DNA from: Curtobacterium sp. MCSS17_008
GTDB lineage: Bacteria > Actinomycetota > Actinomycetes > Actinomycetales > Microbacteriaceae
Assembly: GCF_003234185.1 (NCBI RefSeq)
Contig: NZ_QKSM01000001.1
Coordinates: forward strand, 186,001 to 250,000
Reading direction: 5' to 3'
Length of the DNA: 64,000 nucleotides
Below the pieces are notes generated by a model. That model was not told the DNA's origin. It saw only the letters and a list, made by a program, of their open reading frames with translations, and made no database searches. How positions within the stretch are numbered: position 1 is the first letter of the stretch; the number at the start of each line of letters is the position of its first letter. The translations under genes and the position numbers were made by a program. This document shows, one piece after another, positions 50,937-59,630 of the stretch.

Positions 50937-52450
50937 CGTGCCTCCAGGCCGTTGTCGTCGTCGTGCTGGTCGTCCGCCCGGACGCCTGTCAGGGACGCCG
51001 TCGGCATGTAGAGGGTGACCGTCTCACCGTCAGGGCGCACCGTGCGGTGCGGCACCACGTGCGCGGCGGTCTCGAAGTCGTCGTTCCCGGTGAGCAGGTG
51101 CGCGAGGCCGAACAGCTCCACCGGCCGACGTTGCTCGGGCGGCAGGGCGTGGAAGGCGGACGCGCTGTCCGTGGCGCGACCGAGCGCACTGCGGAGTTCG
51201 GCGAGCAGCGGACCGCCGTGCCGACGGAGTGACTCGACGTCGAGCTCCTCGAAGACGTCGTCGTCGGGTTCCTCGATGGGCGGCGGGACCGCCTCGTTGT
51301 CCGGGTCGTAGAAGCGCTCGCGCAGCGTCCCCACCTCTGCGGTGGCGGGCAGCAGGCCGAGCGGGACGCGGTCACGCGCCGCGCCGGAGTCGATCCAGGC
51401 CGCCAGACCCCGGTTCACCGAGCGGAGGACGGCGTCGAGTTCACGGTCACGCACCACGTCGTGCGCGACGATCTGGTCGCGGAGCGTCGCCGTGAGCTGG
51501 CGACGCTGGGCGAGGACGTCCTCGATGCCCTGGCGCAGGATGCTCACCGTGTTGCGGAACGCTCTGCGCTCGCCCGCCCCGAGGGCCGCGGCGAACGGGT
51601 GGGCGAGGATCGTGGCGATGTCGTCGCGCAGCCGGAGCAGCAGGGCGTCGTCACGCAGCAGTTCGAACGCGCCCTCGAACGCACGGCCCTCGGGCGTCGC
51701 CTGCATGAGGTTGTCCGTGCGCGCCAGGTAGTCGTCGAGGATCTCACCGATCGGGCGGACCTCCTGCCGGAAGTCCTCGACGATCGAGCGGTGCATCGTG
51801 GCGACCGCTTCCTCGACGCGCTTGAAGTCGCTCGGGAGCTGCCGGATGAGGTCGGAGATGTTCGTGTAGCCGTCACGCATCCGGGCGTCGTCGACCGTCT
51901 CGACCACGTCACCGCGGAGCAGCCGGTCACGCTCGGCCTGGAGCTCAGCGATCTGTGCGTCGAGACGACGGACCTGCACGTCCGGGTCCGGCTCGGCTCG
52001 CGCTGCCCAGCGGTGGACGGCGTCGACGATCATCGCCAGGCGGCTCTCGCTGATGAGGGCGCGGTCGGCGCTCAGGGCGTCCACCAGGCTCAGGGCCTCG
52101 AGCGCGTGGCTCGTCAGGGAGTACTGCTCGTCACCGTCGGGGGAGTTGGACCGGACGAGCCACTGCGCGGCCACCCAGTCTCGGCAGAGGGCGCGGCCGT
52201 TCGGGCGCACGTCGGCCTCGCCCTCGCCCTGGTCGCTCGCCGGCACCCGGGCGCCGGTCGCCTGCAGACGGGCGACGTGCTCCTCGACCTGCAGGTGCAT
52301 GCGGTCGGCGGGGACGTACTGCACGTCACGGTCGAACACCGTGCGGAACACCGCGATGACGGCGGCGCTCGTCGGGCGGGACATGAGCCGGAGGGTCGGG
52401 CGGTCGAGGACCGCGCGCACGCGGGAGAACTCGAGGTCGACGTCGGTCAT
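50933..52450 (-). CDS. jetA: JetA/MksF-type kleisin subunit (DUF3375)
   Basis: 505 residues from ATG 52450 after GGAAGGAC. DUF3375 features: LMSRPTSAAVIAVFRTVFDR near residues 22-41, CRDWVAAQWLVRS, YSLTSHALEALSLVDAL, and a helical body (LIRQLPSDFKRVEEAVATMH, then RPIGEILDDYL). The C-terminus ends in an acidic tail. In known systems it closes the SMC ring. First gene of jetA-jetB-jetC, and its start is only 33 nt from the terminator of tRNA-Val. Confidence 0.88.
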   Translation of the reverse strand: MTDVDLEFSRVRAVLDRPTLRLMSRPTSAAVIAVFRTVFDRDVQYVPADRMHLQVEEHVARLQATGARVPASDQGEGEADVRPNGRALCRDWVAAQWLVRSNSPDGDEQYSLTSHALEALSLVDALSADRALISESRLAMIVDAVHRWAARAEPDPDVQVRRLDAQIAELQAERDRLLRGDVVETVDDARMRDGYTNISDLIRQLPSDFKRVEEAVATMHRSIVEDFRQEVRPIGEILDDYLARTDNLMQATPEGRAFEGAFELLRDDALLLRLRDDIATILAHPFAAALGAGERRAFRNTVSILRQGIEDVLAQRRQLTATLRDQIVAHDVVRDRELDAVLRSVNRGLAAWIDSGAARDRVPLGLLPATAEVGTLRERFYDPDNEAVPPPIEEPDDDVFEELDVESLRRHGGPLLAELRSALGRATDSASAFHALPPEQRRPVELFGLAHLLTGNDDFETAAHVVPHRTVRPDGETVTLYMPTASLTGVRADDQHDDDNGLEAR

Positions 52451-52483
52451 GCGTCCTTCCAGCCGGTCGTCCAGGGAAACGAA

Positions 52484-52510
52484 AAGCCCGGCGCGGTTGG
52501 CGCCGGGCTT
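52484..52510 (-). terminator. Intrinsic terminator of tRNA-Val(CAC)
   Basis: AAGCCCGGCGC and GCGCCGGGCTT with a GGTTG loop; on the minus strand the stem is followed by TTTTCG. It lies between the tRNA and jetA. Confidence 0.85.
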
Positions 52511-52537
52511 CTCGGTGCCGGTGGTGGCCGGCGGGGG

Positions 52538-52610
52538 TGGGCGATACCAGACTCGAACTGATGACCTCTTCGGTGTGAACGAAGCGCGCTACCAACTGCG
52601 CCAATCGCCC
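52538..52610 (-). tRNA. tRNA-Val (anticodon CAC)
   Basis: 73 nt. Acceptor GGGCGAT pairs with ATCGCCC, the D-stem is GCGC/GCGC, the anticodon stem CTTCG/CGAAG has loop TTCACAC (CAC at 34-36), and the T-arm is ATCAG-TTCGAGT-CTGGT. CCA is not encoded: after A73 the minus strand reads CCC. Confidence 0.95.
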
Positions 52611-52972
52611 CCTGCACTTGCGTGCCAGTCGATAGTAGCGGACGTTCGGCAGTGCGCCGAACACGAAGTGCCGCCCGGGTGTGGCGCGGGGGCGCGACGG
52701 GTACGCCGTGTCGTCCGCCGTGTCGGAACGGGCGTGCCTGGTGGAACCGGGTGTACCTGGTCGATCTGTCGAGTCAGGTATGCCCGGAAGCACCAGGCAT
52801 CGCAGCCGCAATGGGAAGGATCGGGCGCTCGGGATACCCATGGATCCGCATGAACACGGGGGACACGCCCGGTGAACGGGTATGATTTTGGTGGATGCCG
52901 CTCGGTTCGTATAGAGTTCTTCTCGTCGCCGCGACAGCGGAGAGACAGAAGCGGCCTCCGGGTCGCCGAAAT
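52611..52972. other. Intergenic region between divergent tRNA units
   Basis: About 360 bp without a convincing gene. Near the left side is a minus-strand -10-like TACTAT (52637-52632) for tRNA-Val(CAC) and a perfect inverted repeat GTTCGGC-N5-GCCGAAC (52644-52662). On the right is a plus-strand promoter for the tRNA cluster, TTGGTG (52888-52893), 16 nt, TATAGA (52910-52915). The middle holds nothing I can assign. Confidence 0.5.
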
Positions 52973-53044
52973 GCGGATGTGGCGCAGCGGTAGCGCATCA
53001 CCTTGCCAAGGTGAGGGTCGCGAGTTCGAATCTCGTCATCCGCT
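52973..53044 (+). tRNA. tRNA-Gly (anticodon GCC), copy 1
   Basis: 72 nt. GCGGATG pairs with CATCCGC; the anticodon stem TCACC/GGTGA has loop TTGCCAA (GCC). T-loop TTCGAAT. Identical in all 72 nt to the copy at 56002. It leads the Gly-Cys-Val cluster. Confidence 0.96.
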
Positions 53045-53126
53045 CGAGTGTGGGAGTCTCCGGACGTCCACGACTCACCAGAGGGTATCCCACCGTTCGG
53101 GTACTCACGGAGACGTGAACCTCGAT

Positions 53127-53200
53127 GGTGGGGTGGCCGAGAGGCTAGGCAGCGGCCTGCAAAGCCGTCCACGCGGGTTCGAATCCCGTCCCCACCTCCA
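53127..53200 (+). tRNA. tRNA-Cys (anticodon GCA)
   Basis: 71 nt (53127-53197) plus an encoded CCA. Acceptor GGTGGGG pairs with CCCCACC, anticodon stem GCGGC/GCCGT with loop CTGCAAA (GCA), T-arm GCGGG-TTCGAAT-CCCGT. Confidence 0.95.
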
Positions 53201-53245
53201 GCAACACCCTCCAAGATCCTGCAGGACTCCGGTCAGCAGATCTCT

Positions 53246-53317
53246 GGGCGATTGGCGCAGCGGTAGCGCGCTTCCCTGACACGGAAGAGGTCACTGGTTC
53301 GATCCCAGTATCGCCCA
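53246..53317 (+). tRNA. tRNA-Val (anticodon GAC)
   Basis: 72 nt. GGGCGAT pairs with ATCGCCC; anticodon stem CTTCC/GGAAG with loop CTGACAC (GAC). It shares acceptor and most of the D-arm with the opposite-strand tRNA-Val(CAC). Confidence 0.95.
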
Positions 53318-53324
53318 CAGCAGG

Positions 53325-53349
53325 AAACCCCCGGGAAACCGGGGGTTTT
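53325..53349 (+). terminator. Terminator of the tRNA-Gly-Cys-Val cluster
   Basis: AAACCCCCGG and CCGGGGGTTT with a GAAA tetraloop and a final TTTTC. Confidence 0.9.
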
Positions 53350-53927
53350 CGTGTACCCGGGTGCTGCTCCAGCTGCAAGCCAGGGCGCTGGGCACGGTTC
53401 CGGCACGCTCTGCCGTCCCGCCGCGTCGGCGTCCTGTTGTCCCTCGAGACCTGCCCTTCGAGCAGCGCCACGCTGCATCGCGTCGGACCGCTCCCACCGA
53501 TCGGTTGCGCGACGCGTCGAGACCGGGCTCCAGCGCGTCGTCGCCGTGGCGTTCGAGTCTGACCTCACGCCGCACCATCGCTGCGACGCACCGGGACCGA
53601 CGCGCCTCCCGGCTGGTCGCGCGCGTCGGCTTCACTGCCGCTTCAGCGCCCCGATGCTCGCTGGTGGACATCAGTCATGGGCCATCATCTGCATGACCAT
53701 GTCGTTCGCGGTAATCGTCTCCGCGTCCTCGTTCGCGGCGGTGGCGAACACTCGGCCCGACGAGCAGCCTCGTGTGCACCAGTCCGGGCGGGAACAAGGA
53801 GCGCCGACGGGTCCAGCGTGCTCACGCACACCTGCAGACGCGCTGCGTCCGCCGGACGCGCACCGCGACGGACGGGAGGCGCGGCACCGTCCGGCACCGC
53901 GCCTCCCGTCCGCCCCGCGGTCGCGTC
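53350..53927. other. 580-bp region with possible gene debris
   Basis: No complete gene is supported. On the minus strand, about 26 codons ending at 53676-53674 (VFATAANEDAETITANDMVM, then QMMAHD) have clean G/C third positions and a protein-like composition, but nothing upstream continues them. They may be the tail of a lost gene. The catalase terminator lies at 53870-53911. Confidence 0.35.
53870..53911. terminator. GGACGGGAGGC-type palindromic terminator of the catalase gene
   Basis: GGACGGGAGGCGCGG and CCGCGCCTCCCGTCC form a perfect 15-bp stem, 16 bp past the catalase stop. Confidence 0.8.
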
Positions 53928-55583
53928 TCAGACGCGCACGGCACGCTCGTCGGGCACGCAGTGGGTCATCATGAGACCGTCGACGTCGCGGCGACCGTTG
54001 TGCCCCAGGTTCGCCAAGCGGTCGAGCTCGTCGTCGCTGAGGGTCTGCGACTGCAGCGGCGGCAGGTCCTTCACCTCGTCGAGCGTGATCCCGAGGCCCT
54101 CGCCGACGCGCTGACCGAGGTCGTCCTCGACCATGTAGAAGTGCCAGAGCATGCGCTCCTGCACGGGGCGTGCAGCCTGCGAGATGAGGTCCACGAAGTT
54201 CGCGACCAGGTCGTCGCGCTCCCAGTCCTCCAACAGCAGGTAGCGCTGGCCCGCCTGGGTGTAGTCGTTCGTCCGGGGGATGCGCTTGCGCGTGAGTCGA
54301 CCGACGATCTCCGGCCCCTGGTCGTCGTGCGTCGGGTACTCGGCCTCGCGCAGGCCGCCCGTGATCGACGGCTCGTAGTTGACGTGGGGGTTCTCGCCGC
54401 CGTGGTCCTGGTGGTACGCCATCTGTCCGTCGCGCTGGTTGGTGGCGACGTCCGCGTTCTTCGGCGCGTTGACGGGCAGCTGCAGGTAGTTCGGGCCGAC
54501 GCGGTACCGCTGCGTGTCCGAGTACGAGAACGTCCGGCCGACGAGCATCTTGTCGTCCGAGAAGTCGAGGCCGTCGACCAGGACGCCCGTGCCGAAGGAG
54601 ATCTGCTCGTTCTCGGCGAAGTGGTTCGTGACGTTCCGGTCCAGCACCATCTTGCCGACGGGCTTCGGCGGGAACTCGTTCTCGGGCCAGACCTTCGTGT
54701 CGTCGAGCGGGTCGAAGTCGAGCTCCGGGTGGTCGTGGTCGTCCATGAGCTGCACGCGGAGCTCCCACTCGGGGTACTCGCCGCGCTCGATCGCCTCGTA
54801 GAGGTCCTTCGACGCGTGCCCGAGGTCGCCGGCCTGCACCGCGGCGGCGTCGGCCTCGGTCATCGAGCTCACGCCGACGGACGGGATCCAGTGGTACTTG
54901 ACGAGCTTCGTGTCGCCGTCGGCGTTCACCCACTTGTAGGTGTTCACGCCGAAGCCCTGCTGCGTGCGGTAGTTCGCCGGGATCCCGCGGGGGCTGAACA
55001 GGTTGACGAGCATGTGCATCGACTCGGGCGTCTGCGACATGAAGTCGAAGATGCGCGCCGGCTCCTGCCGGAAGGTGACGGGGTCGGGCTTGAGCGAGTG
55101 GATGACGTCCGGGAACTTGATGGCGTCGCGGATGAAGAAGACGCCGAGGTTGTTGCCGACGAGGTCCCAGTTGCCGTCCTCGGTGTAGAACTTCACCGCG
55201 AACCCGCGGGGGTCGCGGGCGGCCTCCGACGAGTCGCGGCCGCCGATGACGGTCGAGAACCGGATCGCCACGTCGGTGCGCTTCCCGGCCTCCTGGAAGA
55301 GCTTCGCGCGGGTGTACTGCGCGATCGGCTCGTCGCCCCACGTGCCCGTCGCCTCGAAGTACCCGAAGGCGACGGCCCCGCGAGCGTGCACGACCCGCTC
55401 GGGGATCCGTTCCCGGTCGAAGTGGCTGATCTTCTCGAGGAACTGGTAGTTCTCGAGCGTGGCGGGCCCACGTGCACCGACGGTGCGCTGGTTCTGGTTG
55501 TCGTAGACCGGGTGGCCCTGTCGGTTGGTCAGGACCTTGCGGTCGTCGCCCTCGGCGGGCGGCTGGCTGGAGACGTCGGTCAT
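53928..55583 (-). CDS. katA: Catalase, heme-dependent, clade 3-like
   Basis: 551 residues from ATG 55583 after GAGAGGACGACGCGC. The catalytic His66 lies in [20 protein letters not shown], and the distal Asn in [15 protein letters not shown] near residue 139. The heme-ligand Tyr is in [20 protein letters not shown] near 350-369. The small-subunit fold and the C-terminal extension fit monofunctional KatA. It decomposes hydrogen peroxide. No OxyR or Fur gene is next to it. The region is flanked by two identical tRNA-Gly genes. Confidence 0.96.
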   Translation of the reverse strand: MTDVSSQPPAEGDDRKVLTNRQGHPVYDNQNQRTVGARGPATLENYQFLEKISHFDRERIPERVVHARGAVAFGYFEATGTWGDEPIAQYTRAKLFQEAGKRTDVAIRFSTVIGGRDSSEAARDPRGFAVKFYTEDGNWDLVGNNLGVFFIRDAIKFPDVIHSLKPDPVTFRQEPARIFDFMSQTPESMHMLVNLFSPRGIPANYRTQQGFGVNTYKWVNADGDTKLVKYHWIPSVGVSSMTEADAAAVQAGDLGHASKDLYEAIERGEYPEWELRVQLMDDHDHPELDFDPLDDTKVWPENEFPPKPVGKMVLDRNVTNHFAENEQISFGTGVLVDGLDFSDDKMLVGRTFSYSDTQRYRVGPNYLQLPVNAPKNADVATNQRDGQMAYHQDHGGENPHVNYEPSITGGLREAEYPTHDDQGPEIVGRLTRKRIPRTNDYTQAGQRYLLLEDWERDDLVANFVDLISQAARPVQERMLWHFYMVEDDLGQRVGEGLGITLDEVKDLPPLQSQTLSDDELDRLANLGHNGRRDVDGLMMTHCVPDERAVRV

Positions 55584-55681
55584 GCGCGTCGTCCTCTCTG
55601 CGTTGGGGTCGCGTGCACGTCCGAGTCTGCTCGGGTCCAGGTGCACGCGTCCTCGGCAGCGCCGACCGGGGCCACCGCGGA

Positions 55682-55888
55682 TCAGACCGGGCGGTAGACG
55701 GCGATCGGGGGAGCGGACGGGTCGCCGTCGTCGTGCGCGTCTCCCGTCGCCAACCAGGTGCGGCCCTCGTGCTCGATCGTCGTCGGGAGGTTCCCGTGGA
55801 CGAGGATCCGCACCGCCGGGGAGTCGCCGTCGACGAGGTCGACCCCGTGGGCCTCGGTACCGCCTGGGTTGTCGTGCACGTAGCTCAT
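55682..55888 (-). CDS. Small soluble protein of unknown function
   Basis: 68 residues from ATG 55888, preceded by CTCGGAGC. It is acidic and His-containing ([52 protein letters not shown]), with a beta-strand rhythm. No family recognised. It is 99 bp upstream of katA on the same strand and could be co-transcribed with it. Confidence 0.6.
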   Translation of the reverse strand: MSYVHDNPGGTEAHGVDLVDGDSPAVRILVHGNLPTTIEHEGRTWLATGDAHDDGDPSAPPIAVYRPV

Positions 55889-56001
55889 GCTCCGAGTGAA
55901 CCCGGTCGGGCTGGGAAGTCGGGCCTGCGCGGACCGCGACGCGCCCGGCGGTGCGGAGGATCCCGGTTGCAGGGCGGTGGCGGGGTAGAGTGTCGGTGTA
56001 C

Positions 56002-56073
56002 GCGGATGTGGCGCAGCGGTAGCGCATCACCTTGCCAAGGTGAGGGTCGCGAGTTCGAATCTCGTCATCCGCT
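56002..56073 (+). tRNA. tRNA-Gly (anticodon GCC), copy 2
   Basis: 72 nt, identical to 52973-53044. The 3-kb segment between the copies contains tRNA-Cys, tRNA-Val, the debris region, katA and the 68-residue gene. Confidence 0.96.
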
Positions 56074-56081
56074 CGGAACAC

Positions 56082-56110
56082 GAAGGCCCTGGTCGGTGAC
56101 CAGGGCCTTC
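56082..56110. terminator. Terminator of tRNA-Gly copy 2
   Basis: GAAGGCCCTGGTC and GACCAGGGCCTTC with a GGT loop; placed between the tRNA and the convergent DUF6510-like gene. Confidence 0.85.
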
Positions 56111-56142
56111 GTCGTGTCCCGCCGCAGCGGGAGGTCGATCGG

Positions 56143-56394
56143 TCAGACGACCGCCACGTTCCGAGCGCCCGGGAGCGACACCGCCCGCCCGGACGGCGTC
56201 TCGACGACCGTCAGGAGCACCGTGTCGCAGTCACGACACCGTGCGACCGATCCCATCGCCGAGCGGTGGACACGCGTGCGTCCGAGGAGCCCAGCGCCTC
56301 CGCAGCCCGTGCACCGCAGGCGGGCCGTCGTCGGCTCCGCGCCGAGCACGCCGTCGAGGAGACCGGCCAGGGCGTTCCCGTCGACCACCATCAC
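56143..56394 (-). CDS. DUF6510-like zinc-ribbon protein
   Basis: 83 residues from GTG 56394, overlapping the reductase stop as GTGA; ATG 56391 is an alternative. Two Cys pairs, CTGCGG near residues 26-31 and CRDC near 53-56, suggest a zinc ribbon. From memory, DUF6510 proteins occur next to sulfite-oxidase-like enzymes and their reductases in Actinobacteria, as here. Role unknown, possibly cofactor delivery or redox. Confidence 0.7.
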   Translation of the reverse strand: MMVVDGNALAGLLDGVLGAEPTTARLRCTGCGGAGLLGRTRVHRSAMGSVARCRDCDTVLLTVVETPSGRAVSLPGARNVAVV

Positions 56395-57149
56395 GCACCG
56401 CCGAAGCGTTCGGCCCGGACGTCCGAGACGTCGTGGCCCAGCTCCCCGAGCCATCGCAGCACCTGCTCGACGAACGGCGTCGACCCGCACACGTACACCA
56501 GCGCCCCGTCGGCCGGCGGCAGGACCGCCTGCTCGAGTGCGGCCCTCGTGAGCCGACCGACGGGCGCGTCCGAACCCTCGGGAGCCCGTCGGCTGTAGAC
56601 GTGGGTCACCTCGAGGGGAGCGTGTGCCCTGAGGGCCCCGTCGAGTTCCTCACGGAAGAAGACGTCGTCGGGGGTGCGCGTGGCGTACAGCAGGCGGAAC
56701 GGCGCCGGGTCGTCTGCCTCGGCGTGGGCCGTCACCATCGGCAGCAGCGGGACGATGCCAGAGCCCCCGGCGATCAACTGCACCGGACGCTCCGACCGCC
56801 CCGGGTGCCACACGAACCACCCGCCGAGCGGGCCGTGCACGTCGAGGGCGTCTCCGACCTCGATCGCGTCGACGAGGAACGGCGAGACCTCGCCACCCTC
56901 GACCCGGTCGACGGCGAGCGTCACCTGCGTGCCCTCCCCGGCGGAGGCGATCGAGTAGGAGCGCGACGCCTGGTAGCCGTCCTCGGCGGTCAACCGCAGG
57001 TCCAGGTGCTGTCCGGGGTCGTTGCCGGGCCAGGTCGGTACGTCGAGGACGATGCGACGCGCGTCCGGCGTCTCCTGTGCGACGGACGCGACCGTCGCCG
57101 GGTGCCAGGCGGGGCGGCGGCGGACGGGGGCCGACGTGCGCGGCGCCAT
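56391..57149 (-). CDS. FAD/NAD(P)-binding oxidoreductase (FNR family)
   Basis: 252 residues from ATG 57149, which has CTGGAGG 5 nt upstream. A GTG at 57188 overlapping the previous stop is the alternative (265 residues). FNR motifs: the FAD site RSYSIAS near residue 63, GPLGGWF, the NAD-loop GGSGIVPLLPMV and YVCGSTPFVEQV near the end. It would deliver electrons from NAD(P)H to, or take them from, the molybdoenzyme encoded just upstream. Confidence 0.88.
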   Translation of the reverse strand: MAPRTSAPVRRRPAWHPATVASVAQETPDARRIVLDVPTWPGNDPGQHLDLRLTAEDGYQASRSYSIASAGEGTQVTLAVDRVEGGEVSPFLVDAIEVGDALDVHGPLGGWFVWHPGRSERPVQLIAGGSGIVPLLPMVTAHAEADDPAPFRLLYATRTPDDVFFREELDGALRAHAPLEVTHVYSRRAPEGSDAPVGRLTRAALEQAVLPPADGALVYVCGSTPFVEQVLRWLGELGHDVSDVRAERFGGA

Positions 57150-57184
57150 CCGTGCCTCCAGACCGTCGACCGAGGAGGGAGCGC

Positions 57185-57778
57185 TCACCAGTACCGTTCT
57201 TCCTTCCACGGGTCCCCGTGCATGTTGTAGCCGGCGTTCTCCCAGAACCCGGGCTCGTCGTCGGACTGCATGACGATGCCGCGGACCCACTTCGCGCTCT
57301 TCCAGAAGTACAGGTGCGGGACGAGCAGCCGCGCCGGTCCGCCGTGCTCGGGGGTGAGGGGTTCTCCGTCCGCCTCGAAGGCGATCCAGGACCGCCCGCC
57401 GAGGAGCTCGTCGAGCGGCACGTTGGTGGTGTAGCCGCCGAAGCTGTGCACCATGCAGAAGTCGAGGGACGTCTCGACGTCCTCGAACAGGCGGTCGAGG
57501 GGCACGCCGCGCCACGGCATGTCGAGCTTCGTCCAGTGGGTGACGCAGTGGATGTCGACGGTGACGTCCTCGACCCCGAGCGCGTGCACCTCGTCCCAGG
57601 TCCAGGTGTGCAGGCCCGCCTCGGTGCGGATCGAGAAGCTCCAGTCGGCCGGCTCGATCTCCGGCGTCGCACCGGCGGACAGCACGGGCCAGTCCCGAAC
57701 GAGTGTCTGCCCCGGCGGGATGCGGGGGTCGTCGCGGTCGTCACGGCGGCCGCCGAACCCTCGGGTGAACGTCGCCAT
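57185..57778 (-). CDS. Sulfite-oxidase-like molybdopterin oxidoreductase
   Basis: 197 residues from ATG 57778 after GAGGAGCACCG. The Mo-cofactor domain has VDIHCVTHWTKLDMPWRGVP near residues 77-96, with the molybdenum-ligand Cys, then FCMVHSFGGYTTNVPLDELL and RLLVPHLYFWKSAKWVRGIV. It lacks a signal peptide and a cytochrome domain, so it acts in the cytoplasm, like MsrP/YedY-type catalytic cores without export. Substrate unknown. Confidence 0.9.
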   Translation of the reverse strand: MATFTRGFGGRRDDRDDPRIPPGQTLVRDWPVLSAGATPEIEPADWSFSIRTEAGLHTWTWDEVHALGVEDVTVDIHCVTHWTKLDMPWRGVPLDRLFEDVETSLDFCMVHSFGGYTTNVPLDELLGGRSWIAFEADGEPLTPEHGGPARLLVPHLYFWKSAKWVRGIVMQSDDEPGFWENAGYNMHGDPWKEERYW

Positions 57779-58028
57779 CGGTGCTCCTCGTCCCGGTACG
57801 ACGACCTGCTCGCCGTACCGCTCAGTCTCGTGCGCCGGTGTCCCCGCCCGTGTAACAGGTTGGTGAAGATCCACGGCTCCGGAGTGAGCGTACCGATGCG
57901 CCGCGATCCGCGCCTGCACGGGCCTCCACGGCCTGCGCGGATGTCGCCCGGCGTGCGAGAGGGGCTCGCGTTCCGCCTCCCGTACCCCTATCGTTCACCG
58001 GAACGATTACCAGGAGGGGTCACCCCGA
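57779..58028. promoter_or_regulatory. Divergent region with operator of the peptide ABC operon
   Basis: 250 bp between divergent units. A perfect inverted repeat ATCGTTC (57990-57996), N4, GAACGAT (58001-58007) lies 22 bp before the binding-protein ATG, overlapping the likely promoter. AGGAGGGGT at 58012-58020 is the ribosome binding site. Confidence 0.5.
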
Positions 58029-59630
58029 ATGCAACCCATCGTCCATGACGACCGCGGCGCCCGCGGTCCCAGCCGGCGCGCACTGCTCAGCGGTGCGGCC
58101 GGGATGGCCGGACTCGGCCTGCTCACCCTCACCGGCTGCAGCTCCGGAGCGTCGGCCGGCACGACGGACCTGCCGGAGGCCGCAGCCACCGGCACGGCAC
58201 GGCAGGGCGGTCGGCTCCGCGTCGCACGCCCCGCCGCCTCGGCGGCCGAGACCCTCGACTCCGCGAGCTCGCTGTCGGCCTACGAGTACCTCGGCGCGCT
58301 CTACAACCGCCTCGTCAAGCTCGACGAGCAGGGCACGACGGTCCCCGACCTCGCCGAGGAGTGGTCCCCGAACGCCGACGGCACCGAGTGGACCTTCCGG
58401 CTCCGTCGCGGGGTCCGGTTCCACGACGGCGGACGGTTCACGGCCGACGACGCGATCGCGAGCATCAGGCACATCCTCGACGAGCGCACCGCGTCTCCCC
58501 AGGCCGGCGTCCTCGGCGAGGTGATGGACGCCTCGTCGATGACGGCCGTCGACCCGTACACGCTGCGGTTCGCCCTGACGAAGCCGAACGCCGAGTTCCC
58601 GTCGCTGCTCACCGCGTACCAGTGCTACATCGTGCCCGCGGACGCCGTCGCCGACATCGGCCGTACCGGCATCGGTACCGGGCCCTTCCGCCTGTCGTCC
58701 TTCACACCGGCCGGCGCCGGCAGCGTCGAGGCGTTCGAGGACCACTTCGCGGGACGGCCGGCGCTCGACGGCATCGACTTCTTCTCGATCCAGGACACGA
58801 CCGCCCGGGTGAACGCCCTGCTCGCCGGACAGGTCGACCTCATCTCGCAGACCAACCTCGACTTCGCCACCGCCCGGGTCGTGGCCGCGTCGGACCGTGC
58901 GACGATCGCCCGTTCGACCAACGCGCAGTGGTACACCATCCCGATGCTCGCGACGAGCGAGGAGTTCGCCGACCCGCGCGTGCGACAGGCGATGAAGCTC
59001 GCCTACGACCCGCGGTCCGTCGTCGAGACCGCCCTGCAGGGCACCGGGTCACCCGGGTGGGACAACCCCGTGCCGCCGCAGCTCGCCGCGTTCGTCGACG
59101 AGCACCGCGAGCACGACCCGGACAAGGCGCGGGCGCTGCTCAAGGCCGCCGGGCGCGAGGATCTCCGGACCTCGATCTACACGTCGTCCTACGAATCGGT
59201 GTTCACGCCCATGGCGGTCGCCTACCGCGACGCCGTCGCCGAGGCGGGCATCCGCCTGACGATCCGGAACGCCAGCGCCGACTCCTACTACACGCAGATC
59301 TGGATGCAGGAGCCGCTGATGGTGAGCTACTGGTTCACCGGCCGACCCATCGACCAGCTCCTCAACCAGATCTTCCGCACCGGCTCCTCGTACAACGAGA
59401 GCGCCTGGTCGAACCCGACGTTCGACGGCCTGCTCGACGACGCCCGCGCCGAGATGGACGAGGTGAAGCGCCGGACGCTCTACCAGGACGCGCAGCGCCT
59501 CGTCGTCGAGGACGGCGCCGACATGACCCCGATGTTCGGGGACCGCCTGGTCGGGCTGTCCCGGAACGTCGTCAACTACTCGGAGTACGGCTTCGAGTTC
59601 GACTGGCTCCGGATCGGACTGCGCCGATGA
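58029..59630 (+). CDS. Peptide ABC transporter, substrate-binding lipoprotein (family 5)
   Basis: 533 residues. A Tat-like signal (PSRRALLSGAAGMAGLGLLT) ends in the lipobox LTGC, giving a lipid-anchored Cys near residue 37. The SBP_bac_5 domain follows: LYNRLVKLDEQGTTVPDLAE, EWSPNADGTEWTFRLRRGVR, FHDGGRFTADDAIASI, and GIGTGPFRLSSF. It binds di/oligopeptides or related solutes outside the membrane. It overlaps the first permease by 4 nt. Confidence 0.93.
   Translation: MQPIVHDDRGARGPSRRALLSGAAGMAGLGLLTLTGCSSGASAGTTDLPEAAATGTARQGGRLRVARPAASAAETLDSASSLSAYEYLGALYNRLVKLDEQGTTVPDLAEEWSPNADGTEWTFRLRRGVRFHDGGRFTADDAIASIRHILDERTASPQAGVLGEVMDASSMTAVDPYTLRFALTKPNAEFPSLLTAYQCYIVPADAVADIGRTGIGTGPFRLSSFTPAGAGSVEAFEDHFAGRPALDGIDFFSIQDTTARVNALLAGQVDLISQTNLDFATARVVAASDRATIARSTNAQWYTIPMLATSEEFADPRVRQAMKLAYDPRSVVETALQGTGSPGWDNPVPPQLAAFVDEHREHDPDKARALLKAAGREDLRTSIYTSSYESVFTPMAVAYRDAVAEAGIRLTIRNASADSYYTQIWMQEPLMVSYWFTGRPIDQLLNQIFRTGSSYNESAWSNPTFDGLLDDARAEMDEVKRRTLYQDAQRLVVEDGADMTPMFGDRLVGLSRNVVNYSEYGFEFDWLRIGLRR

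Noticed and set aside
52326-52841. Minus-strand 171-codon frame over tRNA-Val
   Set aside because: It overlaps the tRNA gene and the start of jetA, and its translation has no domain-like sequence.
53351-53974. Plus-strand 207-codon frame with a hydrophobic stretch (MTMSFAVIVSASSFAAVAN)
   Set aside because: Most of the frame is Arg/Pro/Ala-rich with poor protein character, it has no ribosome binding site, and it runs into the catalase gene on the other strand.
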